A stretch of 64,000 nt of DNA, taken from contig NZ_CP020042.1 in the NCBI RefSeq assembly GCF_002028425.1, positions 2,232,001 to 2,296,000 of the forward strand, in the 5' to 3' direction. Positions 61,322 to 64,000 of this stretch are shown piece after piece. How positions within the stretch are numbered: position 1 is the stretch's first letter; every line of letters starts with the position of its first letter. Origin of the DNA: Streptomyces katrae. GTDB taxonomy: Bacteria; Actinomycetota; Actinomycetes; Streptomycetales; Streptomycetaceae. The notes beneath the pieces are model-generated. The model saw only the letters and a list, made by a program, of their open reading frames with translations. It was not told where the DNA came from and did not search any database. Both the position numbers and the translations under genes were made by a program.

Positions 61322-62704
61322 ATGCCGTACTTCGACACCGCGTCCGCCGCCCCGCTGCACCCCGTGGCCCGGCAGGCGCTGCAGGCCGCACTGGACGAGG
61401 GCTGGGCGGACCCGGCCCGGCTGTACCGGGAAGGGAGGCGGGCCCGGCTGCTGCTGGACGCGGCGCGGGAGGCCGCGGCCGAGGCGGTGGGATGTCGCCC
61501 CGACGAGCTCGTGTTCACTCCTTCGGGGACGCACGCGGTTCACGCGGGGGTCGCGGGGGCGCTCGCCGGGCGCCGGCGGGTCGGCGGCCACCTGGTGGTG
61601 TCGGCGGTCGAGCACAGCTCCGTTCTCCACGCGGCGCAGGCGCACGCGGCCGCCGGGGGGACGGTGACGGAGGTTGCGGTGGACCGCCTCGGCGCGGTCG
61701 CGCCCGACGCGTACGGCTCCGTCCTGTCCTCGACCACGGCTCTGGCGTGCCTCCAGTCGGCCAACCACGAGGTGGGCACGGTCCAGCCGGTGGCGGAGGT
61801 GGCCGAACTCTGCGCGGCGGCGGGGGTGCCGCTGCTGGTCGACGCGGCGCAGTCGCTGGGCTGGGGCCCGGTGGAGGGCGCCTGGTCGGTGCTGACGGCC
61901 AGTTCCCACAAGTGGGGCGGCCCGCCCGGGGTCGGCCTGCTGGCCGTCCGCAAGGGGGTCCGCTTCGCCCCCCAAGGCCCCGCCGACGAACGGGAGTCGG
62001 GCCGCTCCCCCGGCTTCGGCAACCTTCCGGCCGTCGTGGCGGCGGCCGCCTCCCTGCGGGCGGTGCGGGCCGAGGCGGACGCGGAGGCGGCGCGGCTGAG
62101 GGTGCTGGTGGACCGGATCCGGCGGCGGGTGGCCCGGCTGGTGCCGGACGTGGAGGTGGCCGGGCACGCGGACCGGCGGCTGCCGCACCTGGTGACGTTC
62201 TCCTGCCTGTACGTCGACGGCGAGACCCTGCTGCACGAACTGGACCGCGCGGGCTGGTCGGTCTCCTCGGGCTCCTCGTGTACGAGCTCCACGCTGACCC
62301 CGAGTCACGTGCTGCGGGCGATGGGGGTGCTGTCGGAGGGGAACGTACGGGTGTCGCTGCCGCGGGGCACCACGGCCGAGGAGGTCAACGGCTTCCTGGA
62401 GGTGCTGCCGCGCGCGGTGGCCGAGGTCCGGGCGAAGCTCGGCGTCCCGGACGCCGCGCCCTCCGCCCCGCCGGTGGCGGAGTCGGTGGAGGTCGACGCC
62501 CTCGGGCTGCGCTGCCCGCAGCCGGTGATCGAGCTGGCCCGGGCCATCCTCACCGTTCCCGTCGGTGGGACGGTGACGGTGCTGTCGGACGACGAGGTGG
62601 CCCGGCTGGACATCCCGGCGTGGTGCGTGCTGCGGGGGCACGACTACCTGGGCGAGACCCCGCACGGGGAGGCCGTCGCCTACCGGGTCCGCCGGGCGGT
62701 CTGA
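61322..62704 (+). CDS. cysteine desulfurase fused to a TusA-like sulfur carrier domain
   Basis: A 460-residue protein. Residues 1 to about 375 are a NifS/IscS-like PLP domain: YFDTASAAPLHP at the N-terminus, cofactor Lys197 in SSHKWGGPPG, and active-site loop Cys320 in SSGSSCTSSTLTPSHVL. The last 70 residues are a TusA/SirA-type domain with VDALGLRCPQPVIELARAIL, where Cys398 in the CPxP motif would accept persulfide sulfur. The fusion joins sulfur donor and acceptor in one chain, for example for tRNA thiolation or cofactor sulfur. It is divergent from the ctaC operon and convergent with a PfkB-family kinase. The ATG at 61322 has no strong Shine-Dalgarno. Confidence 0.92.
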   Translation: MPYFDTASAAPLHPVARQALQAALDEGWADPARLYREGRRARLLLDAAREAAAEAVGCRPDELVFTPSGTHAVHAGVAGALAGRRRVGGHLVVSAVEHSSVLHAAQAHAAAGGTVTEVAVDRLGAVAPDAYGSVLSSTTALACLQSANHEVGTVQPVAEVAELCAAAGVPLLVDAAQSLGWGPVEGAWSVLTASSHKWGGPPGVGLLAVRKGVRFAPQGPADERESGRSPGFGNLPAVVAAAASLRAVRAEADAEAARLRVLVDRIRRRVARLVPDVEVAGHADRRLPHLVTFSCLYVDGETLLHELDRAGWSVSSGSSCTSSTLTPSHVLRAMGVLSEGNVRVSLPRGTTAEEVNGFLEVLPRAVAEVRAKLGVPDAAPSAPPVAESVEVDALGLRCPQPVIELARAILTVPVGGTVTVLSDDEVARLDIPAWCVLRGHDYLGETPHGEAVAYRVRRAV

Positions 62705-62706
62705 CC

Positions 62707-62756
62707 CCGGGCCCGCTGCGCGGAGCCGTCTCCCGGCCCCGCGCAGCGCCCCCGGG
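62707..62756. terminator. terminator between the desulfurase fusion and the sugar kinase
   Basis: GCTGCGCGG (62715-62723) and CCGCGCAGC (62739-62747) pair perfectly, extended outward by CCCGGGC/GCCCCCGGG with a small mismatch. It lies in the gap between two convergent stop codons and could work in both directions. Confidence 0.75.
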
Positions 62757-62764
62757 AGCGGCGG

Positions 62765-63742
62765 CTACGCCTGCAGGTGGGCGCGGACCTCGGCGGCGGC
62801 GTCGTCGCCGTACGCCTTCGTGAAGCGCTCCATGAAGTGCGCACGGGCCAGCGTGTACTCCTGGGTGCCCAGGGTCTCGATGACCAGCGTGGCCAGCATG
62901 CAGCCCAGCTGCGCGGCCCGCTCCAGGCCGACGCCCCAGCCCAGCCCGGTCAGGAACCCGGCCCGGAACGCGTCGCCGACACCGGTCGGGTCGACCTTCG
63001 CCGTCTCCTCGGGGCAGCCGACCAGGATCGGCTCCTGCCCGGCCCGCTCGATCCGCACGCCCTTGGCGCCCAGCGTGGTGACGCGGGTGCCGACCTTGGC
63101 GAGGATCTCCTCGTCGGTCCAGCCGGACTTGCTCTCGATGAGGCCCTTCTCGTACTCGTTCGAGAAGAGGTACGTCGCCCCCTCCATCAGGGTGCGGATG
63201 TTGTCGCCGTCCATGCGGGCGATCTGCTGCGAGAAGTCCGCGGCGAAGGGGATCCCGCGGGTGCGGCACTCCTCCGTGTGACGGAGCATCGCCTCGGGGT
63301 CGTCGGCGCCGATGAGGACCAGGTCCAGCCCGCCCACCCGGTCGGCGACGGCCTTCAGCTCGATCTGGCGGGCCTCGCTCATCGCGCCCGTGTAGAAGGA
63401 GCCGATCTGGTTGTGGTCGGCGTCCGTGGTGCACACGAAGCGCGCGGTGTGCAGCACCTCGGAGATCCGCACGGAGGCCGTGTCCACCCCGTGCCGGTCC
63501 AGCCAGGCGCGGTACTCGTCGAAGTCGGAGCCGGCCGCGCCGACGAGGATCGGGCGGCTGCCGAGCTGGCCCATGCCGAAGCAGATGTTCGGGCCGACGC
63601 CGCCCCGCCGCACGTCGAGGTTGTCGACGAGGAAGGAGAGGGAGACCGTGTGGAGCTGGTCGGCGACGAACTGGTCGGCGAAGCGGCCCGGGAAGGTCAT
63701 GAGGTGGTCGGTGGCGATGGAGCCGGTGACTGCGATGCGCAC
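62765..63742 (-). CDS. PfkB-family carbohydrate/nucleoside kinase
   Basis: A 325-residue ribokinase-fold enzyme. The N-terminal substrate region has MRIAVTGSIATDHLMTFPGRFADQF and the RGGVGPNICFGMGQLGSRPILVG pattern, while DPTGVGDAFRAGFLTGLGWG is the C-terminal PfkB motif with the catalytic Asp and anion hole. Similar actinobacterial proteins are adenosine kinases, so adenosine is a plausible substrate, with sugars as the alternative. GTG 63742 is the start; AGGAG lies ten bases upstream. It is convergent with the desulfurase-TusA gene. Confidence 0.9.
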   Translation of the reverse strand: MRIAVTGSIATDHLMTFPGRFADQFVADQLHTVSLSFLVDNLDVRRGGVGPNICFGMGQLGSRPILVGAAGSDFDEYRAWLDRHGVDTASVRISEVLHTARFVCTTDADHNQIGSFYTGAMSEARQIELKAVADRVGGLDLVLIGADDPEAMLRHTEECRTRGIPFAADFSQQIARMDGDNIRTLMEGATYLFSNEYEKGLIESKSGWTDEEILAKVGTRVTTLGAKGVRIERAGQEPILVGCPEETAKVDPTGVGDAFRAGFLTGLGWGVGLERAAQLGCMLATLVIETLGTQEYTLARAHFMERFTKAYGDDAAAEVRAHLQA

Positions 63743-63869
63743 GGCGTGGATGCTCCTGCGGATGACGGCGGGTGACAGTCAAAGTTACCGTTCCGCGCGA
63801 TGGCGGTCACCATCGGCCGGAACCCTGCGCACCGGCCTGGCCGGATGTCCACCCCGCCGCCCCGGGGCG

Positions 63870-63902
63870 GCCCCGTCCCGTGGTCGCGGAACGGGACGGG
63901 GC
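63870..63902 (-). terminator. terminator of the gene running off the window end
   Basis: A perfect 12-base stem (63870-63881 and 63891-63902) with a nine-base loop lies about 17 bases beyond the stop codon of the minus-strand gene that ends at 63920. Confidence 0.85.
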
Positions 63903-63919
63903 AGCCGCGTGCACGGGGG

Positions 63920-64000
63920 CTAGGCGGCCGGGTCTCCGAAGCGGACCGAGCGGACCTCAAGGGCGTCCCGGGCCGGCTTGCCGTGGGCCTTCAGCCCCCA
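63920..64000 (-). CDS. C-terminal end of a minus-strand gene (start outside window)
   Basis: Only 26 codons and the TAG stop (63920-63922) are inside the window, reading ...WGLKAHGKPARDALEVRSV. The strong hairpin just downstream supports a real gene end. The family cannot be recognised from this fragment. Confidence 0.6.
   Translation of the reverse strand, partial: WGLKAHGKPARDALEVRSVRFGDPAA

Overview
This is a chromosomal window from a high-GC actinobacterium, almost certainly a Streptomyces. The reasons are a G+C content near 70 %, many GTG starts, third-position G/C bias, and genes typical of the genus: DUF3040, DUF4126, MacRS-like two-component genes, a TrpL leader with a fused anthranilate synthase, ROK glucokinase, and the ctaE-qcrCAB and ctaCDF respiratory operons. 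From memory, the gene order resembles the S. coelicolor segment running from metF through thiamine genes, DAHP synthase, pfkA, glkA and trpD to qcr/cta. That synteny is recalled, not computed.

Layout. 1-6.5 kb: end of a methyltransferase gene, small membrane proteins, a CrtI-like oxidoreductase, metF, thiE and an Rv2175c-like DNA-binding protein. 6.7-10.4 kb: a ferredoxin-reductase-type flavoprotein and a TPP-riboswitch-controlled thiO-thiS-thiG operon. 10.4-14.4 kb: a long palindromic repeat, a PASTA Ser/Thr kinase, endonuclease IV, and a His-rich DUF4396 protein behind a CsoR-type operator. 14.4-19.8 kb: a sulfite-oxidase-like protein, bacterioferritin, an iron-box-controlled Bfd-like ferredoxin, class II DAHP synthase, the trp attenuator and fused TrpE/G. 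19.9-25.3 kb: a PPi-type-signature phosphofructokinase with a Crp-like site, a MacRS-type two-component system, an acyltransferase, a hydrolase and a membrane protein.

25.36-31.25 kb is the only clearly accessory segment. It carries a Nudix hydrolase and an XRE/TPR regulator, divergent from a tightly packed four-gene operon (unknown protein, degenerate APH-fold kinase, SAM methyltransferase, HAD-fold protein). It is bracketed by nested inverted repeats. One of these repeat types has another copy at 10.4-10.7 kb, in which the central hairpin is flipped relative to its flank.

31.25-48.4 kb: housekeeping genes for an EEP-family protein, glucokinase, an ArsA-like ATPase, an SRPBCC protein, a phosphoesterase, acyl-CoA ligase, cholesterol-oxidase-like GMC enzyme, a GT4 glycosyltransferase, cell-wall hydrolases (a lipoprotein metallopeptidase and two NlpC/P60 proteins), a NYN RNA-binding protein, a rhomboid protease and a stand-alone Lrp-type sensor domain. 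48.5-51.4 kb: a cysteine-desulfurase-like PLP enzyme behind a SAM-IV riboswitch and a short upstream ORF, then trpD. 51.5-61 kb: the cytochrome bcc-aa3 respiratory genes, interrupted by a receiver-like protein and an L,D-transpeptidase lipoprotein. 61.3-64 kb: a cysteine desulfurase-TusA fusion, a PfkB-family kinase and the end of one more gene.

Functional threads. Aromatic and tryptophan synthesis (DAHP synthase, TrpE/G, TrpD) is spread over the window, with attenuation at trpE. Thiamine genes are riboswitch-controlled. Respiration is organised in two operons with overlapping start/stop codons. Several metal and nutrient switches can be read directly from DNA: TPP, SAM-IV, trp attenuator, iron boxes, a CsoR-type site and a Crp-like site. 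I saw no tRNA, rRNA, CRISPR array, transposase, integrase or phage gene. The best candidates for something undescribed are the bracketed island and its palindromic repeat family.
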